From an uncultured Sterolibacterium sp. (GTDB taxonomy: Bacteria > Pseudomonadota > Gammaproteobacteria > Burkholderiales > Rhodocyclaceae), in NCBI GenBank assembly GCA_903904605.1, contig CAIVDC010000008.1, positions 62,001 through 126,000 of the forward strand: a stretch of DNA of 64,000 bases, read 5' to 3'. Both the position numbers and the translations under genes were made by a program. The notes under the pieces were generated by a model that had not been told where the DNA came from, did not search any database, and worked only from the letters and a program-made list of their open reading frames with translations. Positions 8,121 to 17,851 of the stretch are shown here, piece after piece (within the stretch, counting starts at the first letter, position 1; every line of letters starts with the position of its first letter).

Positions 8121-9104
8121 TCAGCTCTTCACCTGCAGCACGATCTTGCCGATATGGCGGCTGCTCTCCATCAGGCGGTGCGCTTCGCCCGCCTGGGCGA
8201 AGGGAAAGCTTGCGAAGAGATGGTTCTTCAGTTTCCCGGCGGCCAGCGCGGGCCAGATGTTCCGCGCGAGCGCGTCGCGGATCTGGGTCTTCTCCTCGAT
8301 GCTGCGGGGCCTCATGGTCGAACCGGTGAGGGTCAGGCGCTTGACCATCACCGGCAGGAAATCGAACGTGCACTTGCTGCCTTCGAGAAAGGCGATCATC
8401 ACCAGGCGGCCATCGCGGCGCAGCAGTCTGACGTCCTTCTGCAGATAGTCGCCGCCGACCATGTCGAGCACGACATCGACGCCCTCGCCCCGCGTGAACT
8501 CCTTGACCTTCTCGGAAAAATCGCCGTCCCTGTAGTTGATGGCATGATCCGCGCCGAACTCCCTGCAGAACGCAGCCTTCTCTTCGCTGCCGACGGTGAC
8601 GATGACCTCGGCGCCGACATGGCGCGCCAGCTGTATCGCGGTCAGGCCGATGCCGCTCGATCCGCCATGCACCAGGAGCCGCTCGCCGGCCTTCAGCCGG
8701 CCGATATCCATCAGGTTGGCCCAGACGGTAAACCAGGTTTCCGGCAGGCACGCCGCGTCGGCCAGGCTCATGCCCTCGGGAACGGCCAGGGCATTGCCTG
8801 CCGGGACCAGGCAATACTCGGCATAGCCGCCGCCCGGCGCCAAGGCCGTGACCTGGTCATCGAGCCGCCATTCGGTGACGCCAGCTCCCAGCGCCGCCAC
8901 GCGGCCGGCCACTTCCAGGCCGAGGATGGGCGAGGCGCCCGGCGGCGGCGGATAACGGCCTGAGCGCTGCGCCACGTCGGGACGATTGACCCCGGCATAG
9001 TGGACTTCGACCAGGATCTCTCCCGGACCCGGCGACGGTGCGGCGCACTCGGCCAGGCGCATCGATTCGGGTGTGCCTTCGCTGCCGTAACTCACATACT
9101 TCAT
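8121..9104 (-). CDS. NAD(P)H:quinone oxidoreductase, zinc-independent MDR family (PIG3-like)
   Basis: The 327-residue protein of the medium-chain dehydrogenase/reductase superfamily has the order ETWFTVWANLMD, then the nucleotide-binding loop LLVHGGSSGIGLTAIQLA, then VDVVLDMVGGDYLQ. This is the quinone oxidoreductase/PIG3 branch, which uses NADPH and carries no catalytic zinc ligands. GVNRPDVAQRSGRYPPPPG at the N-terminus is typical. It is the first gene of the three-gene minus-strand operon with the decarboxylase and the ATP-grasp/PLP fusion, and it is divergent from the MaoC-Pta gene. Whether it is a real part of the pathway or a housekeeping enzyme is undecided. Confidence 0.9.
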   Translation of the reverse strand: MKYVSYGSEGTPESMRLAECAAPSPGPGEILVEVHYAGVNRPDVAQRSGRYPPPPGASPILGLEVAGRVAALGAGVTEWRLDDQVTALAPGGGYAEYCLVPAGNALAVPEGMSLADAACLPETWFTVWANLMDIGRLKAGERLLVHGGSSGIGLTAIQLARHVGAEVIVTVGSEEKAAFCREFGADHAINYRDGDFSEKVKEFTRGEGVDVVLDMVGGDYLQKDVRLLRRDGRLVMIAFLEGSKCTFDFLPVMVKRLTLTGSTMRPRSIEEKTQIRDALARNIWPALAAGKLKNHLFASFPFAQAGEAHRLMESSRHIGKIVLQVKS

Positions 9105-9195
9105 CTGGCTTCCTTCATAGGGGGTCAGGAGATTCAGGGTCGCCGCACGAAGCGCATTATAATTGGCTTTGGCGACTGGAAATACACCTCTGCAA

Positions 9196-10593
9196 ATGGA
9201 CCCGGCCTACATCGAGAACCTCACCTACGACGAGATCAAGGTCGGCGACAGCGCCACCCTGGTTCGCACGCTGCGGCCCGAGGACATCCAACTCTTTGCC
9301 ATCATGTCCGGGGACGTCAATCCCGCCCACGTCGATCCCGAGTATGCGCACTCGTCTATGTTCCGCGAAGTGATCGCCCACGGCATGTGGGGCGGCGCGC
9401 TGATTTCGACCGTGCTCGGCACCCAGTTCCCGGGCCCGGGGACGCTCTACGTCGACCAGTCGCTGCACTTCTCCCGACCGGTGACGCTGGGCGACACCAT
9501 CACCGTCACGCTCACCTGCCGAAAGAAGTTCGAGCACAACCACCACATCATCTTCGACTGCCTGTGCACCAACCAGGACGGGTTCAAGGTGATCGTCGGC
9601 AGCGCCGAGGTGCTGGCACCGGGCGAAAAGATCAGGCGCGTGCGCATGACCCTGCCCGAGTTTAAGCTGAGCGACCGGCAGGCCCGCTACGACCACCTGC
9701 TGGCCAGGACCCAGGGGCTGGACCGGATCTCGATGGCCGTGGTTCATCCCTGCGACAGCGAGTCGCTGAAGGGGGCCCTGATGGCGCGCGATGCCGGCCT
9801 GATCGTGCCGACCCTGGTCGGACCGCTGGGCCGGCTGCGTGAGCTCGCCGAGCAGATCGGCGTCTCCCTCCACGACTGCGCCCTCATCGACGCGCCGCAC
9901 AGCCACGCCGCGGCGGAAGTCGCGGTGAAGCTGGCACGCAATCTTGAGGTCGAGGCGCTGATGAAGGGCTCCTTGCATACCGACGAACTGATGGAGGCGG
10001 TCATCGACAAGGATACCGGCCTGCGCACCCACCGCCGCATCAGCCACGTATTCCTCATGGACGTGCCGACCTACCCGCGGCCGCTCCTGATCACCGACGC
10101 GGCGGTGAATGTCGAGCCGACCCTGGAGGAGAAGGTCGATATCGTGCAAAACGCCATCGATCTCGCCCGGATGATCGGCATCACCGAGCCCAAGGTGGCG
10201 ATCCTGGCCGCAGTGGAGACGGTCAACCCCAAGATGCGGGCCACGCTCGACGCCGCCGCGCTGTGCAAGATGGCCGATCGCGGCCAGATCACGGGGGGCC
10301 TGCTCGACGGTCCGCTGGCCTTCGACAATGCGGTTTCGATCGTGGCCGCCAAGACCAAGGGCATCCGCTCGGCGGTGGCGGGGCAAGCCGACATTCTGGT
10401 GGTGCCCGACATCGAGTCCGGCAACATGCTGGCCAAGCAGCTCGAATATCTCGCCGACGCCTTGTCCGCAGGCATCGTGCTCGGCGCCCGGGTGCCGATC
10501 GTGCTCACCAGCCGCGCCGACTCGGCCGAGACGCGCACCGCCTCGACCGCCATCGCCGTGCTCATGGCCCACGCCCAGCGAAAGCGGAAATGA
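9196..10593 (+). CDS. MaoC-like hydratase / phosphate acetyl(butyryl)transferase fusion
   Basis: The 465-residue bifunctional enzyme has an N-terminal hot-dog MaoC (R-specific enoyl-CoA hydratase-like) domain at about residues 1-140, with IMSGDVNPAHVDPEYA and HGMWGGAL. A phosphate acetyl/butyryl transferase domain fills the rest (VVHPCDSESLKGALMA, ITGGLLDGPLAFDNAVS). It would form acyl-phosphate from acyl-CoA, and ackA follows with a 4-base ATGA overlap, so the pair converts acyl-CoA to carboxylate plus ATP. ATG 9196 is chosen; an in-frame TTG at 9163 would add 11 residues. Neither has a strong ribosome-binding site. A TATAAT lies at about 9154-9159 without a convincing -35. Confidence 0.9.
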   Translation: MDPAYIENLTYDEIKVGDSATLVRTLRPEDIQLFAIMSGDVNPAHVDPEYAHSSMFREVIAHGMWGGALISTVLGTQFPGPGTLYVDQSLHFSRPVTLGDTITVTLTCRKKFEHNHHIIFDCLCTNQDGFKVIVGSAEVLAPGEKIRRVRMTLPEFKLSDRQARYDHLLARTQGLDRISMAVVHPCDSESLKGALMARDAGLIVPTLVGPLGRLRELAEQIGVSLHDCALIDAPHSHAAAEVAVKLARNLEVEALMKGSLHTDELMEAVIDKDTGLRTHRRISHVFLMDVPTYPRPLLITDAAVNVEPTLEEKVDIVQNAIDLARMIGITEPKVAILAAVETVNPKMRATLDAAALCKMADRGQITGGLLDGPLAFDNAVSIVAAKTKGIRSAVAGQADILVVPDIESGNMLAKQLEYLADALSAGIVLGARVPIVLTSRADSAETRTASTAIAVLMAHAQRKRK

Positions 10594-11780
10594 GTCGTTT
10601 CATCCTGGTCATCAATGCCGGTTCGTCATCGATCAAGTTTGCGCTGTTCCCGCAGGCTGAGAGCATCGTCCGGCGCCCGGCCCTATCCGGCCAGATCGAT
10701 GGGCTGCGCGCCGGCAACGGCGCCACCATGAGCGCCGTGGATGACGCCGGCCGCCACCTCGCCGAAGGGCCCCTGCCGGACTGCGACGGCTACCATCAGG
10801 CGATCGCCTTCCTGCTCCACTGGCTCGGCGAACACGGCGGCATGAAGGTGGCTGCGGTCGGCCACCGCGTGGTGCACGGCGGCGAGCAATACCGCGAGCC
10901 GATCTTGCTCGATGAGGCGAGCCTGGCGGCGCTCGAACAACTCATTCCGCTCGCGCCCCTGCACCAGCCGCACAACCTCGACGCCATCCGCTCCCTGGCC
11001 AGGCTGGAGCCGGGACTGCCGCAAGTGGCCTGCTTCGACACCGCCTTCCATCGCAGCCAGCCGGAGCTCGCGCAGCTTTTCGCGCTGCCGCGTCATATCA
11101 CCGCACTGGGAGTGCGCCGCTACGGCTTCCACGGCCTGTCCTACGAATACATCGCCCATGTCCTGCCCGAGCATCTGGGCGGCCGGGCCAGCGGCCGGGT
11201 GATCGCCCTTCACCTGGGCAACGGCGCCAGCATGTGCGCGATGAAGGAGCGCAGGAGCATCGCCACGAGCATGGGTTTCACCGCCCTCGACGGCCTGGTG
11301 ATGGGCACGCGCTGCGGCAGTCTGGACCCGGGCGTGGTGCTCTACCTGATGGACCAGCTGGGCATGGGCAGCAGCGAACTCTCCCGCCTGCTCTACCAGG
11401 AATCCGGCCTGCTCGGCGTATCCGGGATCTCGTCGGACATGCGGGCGCTGCTGGCGTCCGACAGGCCGGAGGCGAAACTGGCCGTCGACCTGTTCTGCTA
11501 CCGCATCGGGCGCGAACTGGGCTCCCTCGCCGCCGCAGCGGGCGGGGTCGACGTCCTGGTGTTCACCGGCGGCATCGGCGAACATGCCGCCGCCGTGCGC
11601 GCCGAGGTCTGCCAGGCGGCGCGCTGGCTCGGTGTGGAACTGGACGCGGCGGCAAACGCAGTGGCCAACACGGCCGCCGCCCAGCGCATCTCCACCGCCG
11701 CCAGCCGCGTCGAGGTGCTGGTCGTGCCGACCAACGAAGAATGGATGATCGCGCGCCACACCGCGCAGCTGGTCCAATAG
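10590..11780 (+). CDS. ackA: Acetate kinase (acyl kinase)
   Basis: Acetate kinase interconverts acyl phosphate plus ADP with carboxylate plus ATP in the cytoplasm. The 396-residue product has the ASKHA-fold landmarks: N-terminal INAGSSSIKFALF, HRVVHGGEQY, RYGFHGLSYEYI, HLGNGAS and, near the C-terminus, VFTGGIGEHAAAVR. The length is normal for the family (about 400). ATG 10590 overlaps the stop of the phosphotransacylase gene (ATGA), so the two are translationally coupled and likely form one pathway. Propionate or butyrate may also be substrates, since the partner belongs to the broader acetyl/butyryltransferase group. Confidence 0.95.
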   Translation: MSRFILVINAGSSSIKFALFPQAESIVRRPALSGQIDGLRAGNGATMSAVDDAGRHLAEGPLPDCDGYHQAIAFLLHWLGEHGGMKVAAVGHRVVHGGEQYREPILLDEASLAALEQLIPLAPLHQPHNLDAIRSLARLEPGLPQVACFDTAFHRSQPELAQLFALPRHITALGVRRYGFHGLSYEYIAHVLPEHLGGRASGRVIALHLGNGASMCAMKERRSIATSMGFTALDGLVMGTRCGSLDPGVVLYLMDQLGMGSSELSRLLYQESGLLGVSGISSDMRALLASDRPEAKLAVDLFCYRIGRELGSLAAAAGGVDVLVFTGGIGEHAAAVRAEVCQAARWLGVELDAAANAVANTAAAQRISTAASRVEVLVVPTNEEWMIARHTAQLVQ

Positions 11781-11813
11781 CCTGAATTTCCGCAGTTTTT
11801 CCTCCAGTTTGAC

Positions 11814-11861
11814 CCACTACATATAGTGGCATGCCGCTTGCTAGGCCACTAGCGAAATCCG
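11814..11861 (+). promoter_or_regulatory. Pair of NrdR-type boxes upstream of nrdJ
   Basis: CCACTACATATAGTGG (11814-11829) is a 16-bp near-palindrome closely matching the NrdR repressor box (roughly ACACTATATATAGTGT). A second, weaker site begins CCACTA at 11846, exactly 32 bp downstream. That is about three helical turns, the usual spacing for paired NrdR boxes. They lie about 100-150 bp before the nrdJ start. NrdR represses ribonucleotide reductase genes when dATP is high. The second box is only half conserved. Confidence 0.7.
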
Positions 11862-11961
11862 TAAGACATTGTTTTTAAACAGACAGAAATATTTCACTTC
11901 CAATGACCGGGGCGCGAAGGTATGCTCACTCCGCCTGACAATTCTTCCCCGGACAAAAACC

Positions 11962-14841
11962 ATGACAATGAATATGCTTCCCCCCGGTGAAACCGTCTCC
12001 AATTCATCCATCGCACTGCCGCCGCCGCAGGAAATTTCCGGCGAGGTGTTGATCGAGAAATATGCCAAGGGCAACGAGCAGAACGTCGCCGAAGTGCGCC
12101 TGCGTGTTGCCCGCGCCCTCGCCGCGGTCGAGCCCGAGGACAAACGCGCCCACTGGGAACGGCGCTTCCTGGAAGCGCAGGAGCAGGGCTTCGTACCGGC
12201 CGGCCGGATCAATTCCGCCGCCGGCACCGACCTTTGCGCCACGCTGATCAACTGTTTCGTGCAACCGGTGGGCGACTCCATCTCGGAGATCGTCGATGGC
12301 CGTCCCGGCATCTACACCGCCCTGCAGCAGGCCGCCGAAACCATGCGCCGCGGCGGCGGCGTCGGCTACGATTTCTCCTCGATCCGCCCGATCGGCGCCC
12401 ATGTCAAGGGGACGCAGTCGCGCGCCTCCGGCCCTGTCTCCTACATGCGCGTCTTCGACCGCTCCTGCGAAACCGTGGAATCGGCCGGCAGCCGCCGCGG
12501 TGCGCAGATGGGCGTGCTGCGCTGCGACCATCCCGACATCGAGGAATTCATCCACGCCAAGGACAGCGGCGACCTCTCCAACTTCAACATCTCGGTCGGC
12601 GTCACCGACTTGTTCATGCATGCCGTCGAAACCGACGGCGAGGTGGAACTGACCCACAAGGCCGTGCCTTCCGCCGACTTCAAGGCCACCGGCGCCTACC
12701 AGCGCGAGGACGGGCAGTGGGTATATCGCAAGGTGCGGGCGCAAGAATTGTGGGACCAGATCATGCGCTCGACCTACGATCACGCGGAGCCGGGCATCCT
12801 CTTCCTCGATCGCATGAACCGCGACAACAACCTCTACTACTGCGAGACCATCGAGGCCACCAATCCCTGCGCCGAACAGCCGCTGCCGCCCTACGGCTGC
12901 TGCTGCCTGGGCTCGATCAACCTGACGCTGTTCGTCACGGCGCCGTTCTCGGAAAAAGCCGCTTTCGACTACGCCGCTTTCGGCCGCGTCATCGACACCT
13001 CGGTGCGCATGCTCGACGACGTCCTCGACGCCACCCACTGGCCGCTCGAGCAGCAGCTGGCCGAGGCGCGCGCCAAGCGCCGGGTCGGCCTCGGATTCAC
13101 CGGCCTGGGCGATGCCCTGATCATGCTGCGCAGCCGCTACGATACCGCCGAGGCGCGCGCCATCGCGACGAAGATTTCCGAGTTCATGCGCGACCGCTCC
13201 TACCTCGCCTCGGTCGAACTGGCCAAGGAGCGCGGCGCTTTCCCGCTGTTCAACGCCGACATGTATCTCTCCGGCGGCAACTTCGCCTCGCGCCTGCCGG
13301 CCGAGGTCAAGGAGCAGATCAGGAAGCACGGCATCCGCAACTCGCATCTGCTCTCGATCGCGCCGACCGGCACGATCTCGCTGGCCTTCGCCGACAATGC
13401 CAGCAACGGCATCGAGCCGCCGTTCTCCTGGGTCTATACGCGCAAGAAGCGCATGGCCGACGGCACCTTCAAGGAATATGCGGTCGAGGATTACGCCTGG
13501 CGCTACTACAAGTTCCTGGGCGGCGACACGTCGAAACTGCCCGATTACTTCGTCACCGCCCTGGAGATCTCGGCGCAGGCGCACAAGGACATGGTCGCCT
13601 CGGTGGCCCCCTATGTCGATACCTCGATCTCGAAGACGGTGAATGTGCCCGAGGACTACCCTTATGCCGATTTCGAGGATCTCTACATGGCCGCCTGGAA
13701 GGCGGGCCTGAAGGGACTGGCCACCTATCGGCCGAATGCCGTTTTGGGCTCGGTCCTCTCGGTCGAATCGAGCGAAAAGAAGAAGCCGCAGGATGTGGTC
13801 ATCTCCGACGCCAACCGCCGCCTGTCGATCGGCACCCTGCCTGCGCCGGTACTGGCCAGCCTGCGCTGGCCCGGCCGGCCGCGCATGACCGAAGGCAACG
13901 CGGCATGGACCTACATGATCGAGACGCCCCACGGCGAGTTCGCCCTGTTCGTCGGCCACATCGCCAACGGCAAGGCCGTGCCCTTCGAAGTCTGGGTCAA
14001 TGGCTCCGAGCAGCCGCGCGGCCTGGGCGCCGTCGCCAAGACGCTGTCGATGGACATGCGCGCCAACGATCGCGGCTGGCTCAAGCTGAAGCTCGACATG
14101 CTGGCCAGGACCGTCGATGACGAACCGTTCGAGATGGCCTTTCCGCCACACGGCGAACACAAGCTGATGCCCGGCACCGTCTCGGCGGTCGCCCAGGTCA
14201 TCCGCTACCGCTGCGAGCAGCTCGGCGCCTTCGACGGCGACGTCCCGACGCCGGTGCTCGACACCATGTTCAGCAGAGACGAGCCGAAGACCGGCACCGA
14301 CGGCACCCTGTCCTGGACGGTGGACATCGTGAACCCGGCCGCGGGCGAGGAGTTCGTGCTCGGCCTGAAGGAAATCACGCTGCCGGAGATGGCCGGCGTT
14401 CCCGGCGTCACGCGGCCCTACTCGATGTGGCTGTCGGGCAACTACCCGCGCGCCCTGGACGGCTTGAGCCGCATTCTCTCGCTCGATATGCGCGTGATGG
14501 ACCCGGCCTGGATCGGCATGAAGCTCAGGAAGCTCCTCAACTATCCGGAACCGCTCGGCGATTTCATGGCTTTCGTGCCCGGCACCCGCCGCCAGCAGAA
14601 CTGGCCGTCCACCGTGGCCTATCTGGCGCGGCTGATCATCCATCGTTATGCCATGCTCGGCATCCTCGACGAGACCGGTTACCCAACGCGCGAGATGGGC
14701 ATCCTCGAGACGCCGCGCGAAGCCGGCGCACCCAAGGTGATGCGCGGCGCGCTGTGCAGCGAGTGCGGCAATTTCACCGTGATCCGCAAGGATGGCTGCG
14801 ACTTCTGCAGCGCCTGCGGCGCCGTGGGCAGTTGCGGCTGA
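11962..14841 (+). CDS. nrdJ: Vitamin B12-dependent (class II) ribonucleoside-diphosphate reductase
   Basis: The enzyme reduces ribonucleotides to deoxyribonucleotides using adenosylcobalamin as radical source. The 959-residue product has the RNR barrel with Cys92 (LCATLINCF), the active-site NPCAE (residues 301-305), and [12 protein letters not shown] and [10 protein letters not shown] segments. Beyond about residue 620 are two related TSCPD-like modules ([17 protein letters not shown] and [16 protein letters not shown]). The C-terminus is a zinc-ribbon-like Cys cluster (CSECG and CDFCSACG). ATG 11962 is preferred over upstream in-frame codons because family similarity starts after it; ATG 11968 is possible. 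NrdR-type boxes lie upstream. Use of a B12 enzyme allows dNTP synthesis with or without oxygen. Confidence 0.95.
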   Translation: MTMNMLPPGETVSNSSIALPPPQEISGEVLIEKYAKGNEQNVAEVRLRVARALAAVEPEDKRAHWERRFLEAQEQGFVPAGRINSAAGTDLCATLINCFVQPVGDSISEIVDGRPGIYTALQQAAETMRRGGGVGYDFSSIRPIGAHVKGTQSRASGPVSYMRVFDRSCETVESAGSRRGAQMGVLRCDHPDIEEFIHAKDSGDLSNFNISVGVTDLFMHAVETDGEVELTHKAVPSADFKATGAYQREDGQWVYRKVRAQELWDQIMRSTYDHAEPGILFLDRMNRDNNLYYCETIEATNPCAEQPLPPYGCCCLGSINLTLFVTAPFSEKAAFDYAAFGRVIDTSVRMLDDVLDATHWPLEQQLAEARAKRRVGLGFTGLGDALIMLRSRYDTAEARAIATKISEFMRDRSYLASVELAKERGAFPLFNADMYLSGGNFASRLPAEVKEQIRKHGIRNSHLLSIAPTGTISLAFADNASNGIEPPFSWVYTRKKRMADGTFKEYAVEDYAWRYYKFLGGDTSKLPDYFVTALEISAQAHKDMVASVAPYVDTSISKTVNVPEDYPYADFEDLYMAAWKAGLKGLATYRPNAVLGSVLSVESSEKKKPQDVVISDANRRLSIGTLPAPVLASLRWPGRPRMTEGNAAWTYMIETPHGEFALFVGHIANGKAVPFEVWVNGSEQPRGLGAVAKTLSMDMRANDRGWLKLKLDMLARTVDDEPFEMAFPPHGEHKLMPGTVSAVAQVIRYRCEQLGAFDGDVPTPVLDTMFSRDEPKTGTDGTLSWTVDIVNPAAGEEFVLGLKEITLPEMAGVPGVTRPYSMWLSGNYPRALDGLSRILSLDMRVMDPAWIGMKLRKLLNYPEPLGDFMAFVPGTRRQQNWPSTVAYLARLIIHRYAMLGILDETGYPTREMGILETPREAGAPKVMRGALCSECGNFTVIRKDGCDFCSACGAVGSCG

Positions 14842-15685
14842 TCGCCGCATTCCGGGCCCCCGCGACGGCGGGGGCCATCCGGGCGGAATAGGGCGGCACC
14901 CCATCGCACAAAATCCTCTCTTCTGGCTGGCGCTGAAGCTGCTGCTCACGGCCGGCGTCGTGGTCACCGCCTCGATCATCGTGGAACGCGCCGGGCCCCT
15001 GATCGGCGCCCTGGTGGTGACGCTGCCCGTGACGGTCTGGCCCGCCTACCTTTTCCTCTCCCTCGACCACGACCCGGCCTACCTCGCCGCCAGCGCCGGG
15101 GCAGGGCTCGCGGTCAATGCCGTCAGCGGCGGGTTCATGCTGCTCTACCTGGTGCTGGCACAAAAGCGCGGCGTGCTGCTGAGCCTGGGGGCAGCCGTGG
15201 CCAGCTGGATCGTCCTGGCCGCCCTGGTGCGTTCATCGACCTGGACACTGGCCGGTGCCGGCCTGCTCAACCTGCTCGTCTATCCGCTGTGCATCGTGCT
15301 TTCCCGGCGCTACCGCGAAGTCAGGGCGCCGCGCATCAAGCGCCTGTGGTACGAACTGCCGCTGCGCACGGCGCTGGTCTGCTCGCTGATGGCGGCGGTG
15401 CTGCTGCTGAGCCGATGGGGCGGGCCGGGCACTACCGGCATGCTCGCCGTCTATCCGATCTCGACGACCTGCACCATGTTGATCCTGCATTCGCGCCTCG
15501 GCGGCAAGGCCAGCGCGGCGGTGATCGCCAATGCCCTTTGGGGCCTCGCCGGCCTGGCCTTCGCCCTGCTCGCGCTGGCCCTCAGCATCGGACCATGGGG
15601 GGTACCGACCGGCCTGGCGCTGTTGCTCGCCGTTTCGGTGAGCTGGAATCTGTCGATCTGGCTGATCCGCGCATGGAAATCCTGA
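14792..15685 (+). CDS. Multi-pass integral membrane protein of unknown function
   Basis: Hydrophobic protein with about eight predicted membrane segments, for example [48 protein letters not shown] and [18 protein letters not shown]. No motif allows a functional call. The start is a problem. The only canonical start before the first membrane segment is ATG 14792, which overlaps nrdJ by 50 bases and gives an unlikely Ala/Gly/Pro-rich leader of about 40 residues. Downstream, the frame holds no ATG or GTG before the first membrane segment, so a non-standard start (for example ATT, ATA or ATC codons between 14849 and 14905) is possible. The stop overlaps the next gene by 13 bases. Confidence 0.7.
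   Translation: MAATSAAPAAPWAVAADRRIPGPRDGGGHPGGIGRHPIAQNPLFWLALKLLLTAGVVVTASIIVERAGPLIGALVVTLPVTVWPAYLFLSLDHDPAYLAASAGAGLAVNAVSGGFMLLYLVLAQKRGVLLSLGAAVASWIVLAALVRSSTWTLAGAGLLNLLVYPLCIVLSRRYREVRAPRIKRLWYELPLRTALVCSLMAAVLLLSRWGGPGTTGMLAVYPISTTCTMLILHSRLGGKASAAVIANALWGLAGLAFALLALALSIGPWGVPTGLALLLAVSVSWNLSIWLIRAWKS
14855..14876 (+). other. Strong GC hairpin after nrdJ
   Basis: GGCCCCCGC (14855-14863) pairs perfectly with GCGGGGGCC (14868-14876) across a GACG tetraloop, 13 bases after the nrdJ stop. No T-tract follows, so it is not a standard intrinsic terminator. It lies inside the presumed 5' end of the membrane-protein reading frame and could act as an attenuator or as an mRNA stability element. 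Confidence 0.5.
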
Positions 15686-17841
15686 GCGCGCTGGAACATC
15701 ACCGGGCCGGCCGACTCGCCGAGGCCGTCGAAATCTACACGCGAATCCTGCAGGCCGACCCCGACCACGCGGATGCGCTGCACCTCCTGGGCAATGCCGC
15801 CTGCCAGTTGGGCGATGCGGACCTGGCCGTCGCACTGATCTCGCGGGCGACCGCGCTTTTTCCGGGCAGGACGAGCTATCTCGCATCCCTGGGCATGGCC
15901 TACCAGGCGAAAAAGCGCTTCGACCAGGCGATGAGCTGCTATGCCCGGATGCTGGAGCTCGAACCGGATTCCGCATCGGCCTGTTTCGGCATCGGCAATA
16001 CCGTGCTGGCACAGGGTCGGCAGGATGAGGCCGCGGAGAGTTTCAGCCGGGCGCTGCGACTCGATCCCGGCTTCATCGAAGCGCGCTACAACCTCGCCTG
16101 TCTTGAGAAGTCGCTGGGCAGATATGCGCAGGCCATCGAAAATTTCCGGATTGCGGTCGATTTAAAACCGGATTTTGCCGATGCCTTTCACAACATGGGC
16201 GGGGCCTTCTATGCATGGGGCAAGCTCGATGAAGCCATGGACAGCTATGAGCGGGCCTCGTGGGCCAATCTGCCCGAGACCCACAACAATATCGGCAACA
16301 TCCATTTCGACCGGGGGCAGTTCGATCAGGCGCTGGCCTGTTACCGGCGGGCCATCGCGGCGAAAGCCGATTACGCCGAAGCCCACAACAACATGGGCTG
16401 CACGCTGCACAAGCTGGGCAGACTGGAGGAAGCCGCCGCCGCGTTTGCCGAGGCGATACGCCTGCTGCCGGCCTACGCCCTCGCCCACCTGAACCTGGGT
16501 GATCTGCTGATGGCTCAGGCCTTGGTCGGCGATGCGGCGAGCCATTATGAAGCTGGAATTTCCATCGCGCCGGGGATGGCCGAAGCCCATTTCAAACTGG
16601 GCGTCGCGAGAAGCCGGCAGAAGGATCTGCCTGCCGCCGCCGGATGTTTCGCCCGGGCCGTCGCCTGTCGTCCCGGCTATCTGGATGCCATCTACAACAT
16701 GGGGGTCGTCCATGGCCAGCTCAATCGCCCGGCCGAGGCGGAGCGCTACTACCGGCAAGCTCTGGACTTGGACCCGGACTTCGTCAACGCACACATCAAC
16801 CTGTCGTCGATCCTGATCGAGGACGGCCGGGCGGCGGAAGCGAAGCGTCATATCGATGCGGCCTATTCGCGCCAGAACGTCTTCGAGAAGCCTTCAGCGA
16901 GTGCCGACAGGTCGGTACTGATACTTCTCGATGCCGGAAAGGGAAACCTCAACCTCACCCATTTGTTCAGCGAAAAGACCAACAGCATCGTCGAATGGAT
17001 GATCGAATACGCCGCCGACGATCAGGCCGTCACATTGCCTCGCTACGATCTGGTGTTCAACGCGATGGGCGACCCCGACATGACCGGGGATGTCTTCCGG
17101 CCGCTTGGCCGCTTCCTCGAAACATGCGCCAGGCCGCTGCTCAACCGCCCGGACCGGGTGGCGCGGACGGCACGCAACACGCTGCCGGTCCTGCTCGAAG
17201 GCATCGACGACCTGCTCGTTCCGGCGGTCTGGCGATTTGCCGCCGGCGGCGAATGGGCCGAATTACTCGTCGATCGACTGCCGCTCCTGATACGACCGGT
17301 ACACACGCACGGCGGCGTCGGTCTGATGCTGGCAAGAAGCCCGGGCGAACTCTTGCAGTGCGCCGCGGCGCAGTCCGGGCCGGTGTATGTGTCCCGCTTC
17401 ATCGACTACCGTTCCGCCGATTTGCTGTTCCGCAAGTACCGGATCATCTTCATCGACCGCCAGCCCTACCCGTATCACCTGGCAATATCGCAGAACTGGA
17501 TGGCCCACTATTACACCGCGGAGATGGAGTCCTCCCCGTGGAAACTCGAGGAAGAGCAGGCCTTTCTGCAGGATCCGGAAGCGGTTCTGGGCTGCGCCGG
17601 CATGCAAGCGATCCGGGCAATCGGCGCCAGGATGGACCTCGATTATGCCGGCATCGATTTTTCCATCATGACGGATGGAAGAGTCCTGGTTTTTGAAGCC
17701 AACCCCGCGATGCTGGTCCACCCGGAAACGAGTCCTGGACCGCTCGAACACAAAAATCCTTACGTGCAGCGGATCTTCGACGCCTTCGAGGCAATGCTGC
17801 AACGCTCCGCCCCGGCCGCGGGGAAGCTTCGAGCGCCCTGA
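15673..17841 (+). CDS. TPR-repeat protein with C-terminal ATP-grasp domain
   Basis: The 722-residue protein has about eleven consecutive tetratricopeptide repeats (residues 1-400; typical units end AxxxDPD or AIAAKADYAEAHNNMG). An ATP-grasp ligase-like region follows (about 415-712). Landmarks are LLIRPVHTHGGVGLML (538-553), VYVSRFIDYRS (571-581), RKYR (587-590) and the metal-binding FEANP (674-678). These match, segment for segment, the ATP-grasp part of the fusion protein at 3889-6645, so the two are paralogs. Here no PLP domain is attached. The TPR solenoid may bind a protein partner or substrate. ATG 15673 overlaps the membrane-protein stop by 13 bases. Substrate unknown. Confidence 0.85.
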   Translation: MEILSALEHHRAGRLAEAVEIYTRILQADPDHADALHLLGNAACQLGDADLAVALISRATALFPGRTSYLASLGMAYQAKKRFDQAMSCYARMLELEPDSASACFGIGNTVLAQGRQDEAAESFSRALRLDPGFIEARYNLACLEKSLGRYAQAIENFRIAVDLKPDFADAFHNMGGAFYAWGKLDEAMDSYERASWANLPETHNNIGNIHFDRGQFDQALACYRRAIAAKADYAEAHNNMGCTLHKLGRLEEAAAAFAEAIRLLPAYALAHLNLGDLLMAQALVGDAASHYEAGISIAPGMAEAHFKLGVARSRQKDLPAAAGCFARAVACRPGYLDAIYNMGVVHGQLNRPAEAERYYRQALDLDPDFVNAHINLSSILIEDGRAAEAKRHIDAAYSRQNVFEKPSASADRSVLILLDAGKGNLNLTHLFSEKTNSIVEWMIEYAADDQAVTLPRYDLVFNAMGDPDMTGDVFRPLGRFLETCARPLLNRPDRVARTARNTLPVLLEGIDDLLVPAVWRFAAGGEWAELLVDRLPLLIRPVHTHGGVGLMLARSPGELLQCAAAQSGPVYVSRFIDYRSADLLFRKYRIIFIDRQPYPYHLAISQNWMAHYYTAEMESSPWKLEEEQAFLQDPEAVLGCAGMQAIRAIGARMDLDYAGIDFSIMTDGRVLVFEANPAMLVHPETSPGPLEHKNPYVQRIFDAFEAMLQRSAPAAGKLRAP

Positions 17842-17851
17842 CGGCTGACGA

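Noticed and set aside
4699-8963. Two long plus-strand frames (674 and 747 codons) opposite the ATP-grasp/PLP fusion and decarboxylase
   Set aside because: Compositionally biased shadows of genes whose own frames have catalytic motifs; no recognisable family.
12004-14979. 991-codon open frame on the minus strand opposite nrdJ
   Set aside because: Arg/Gly/His/Asp-rich shadow translation caused by high GC and codon bias of nrdJ; no domain pattern, whereas the plus strand has clear RNR motifs.
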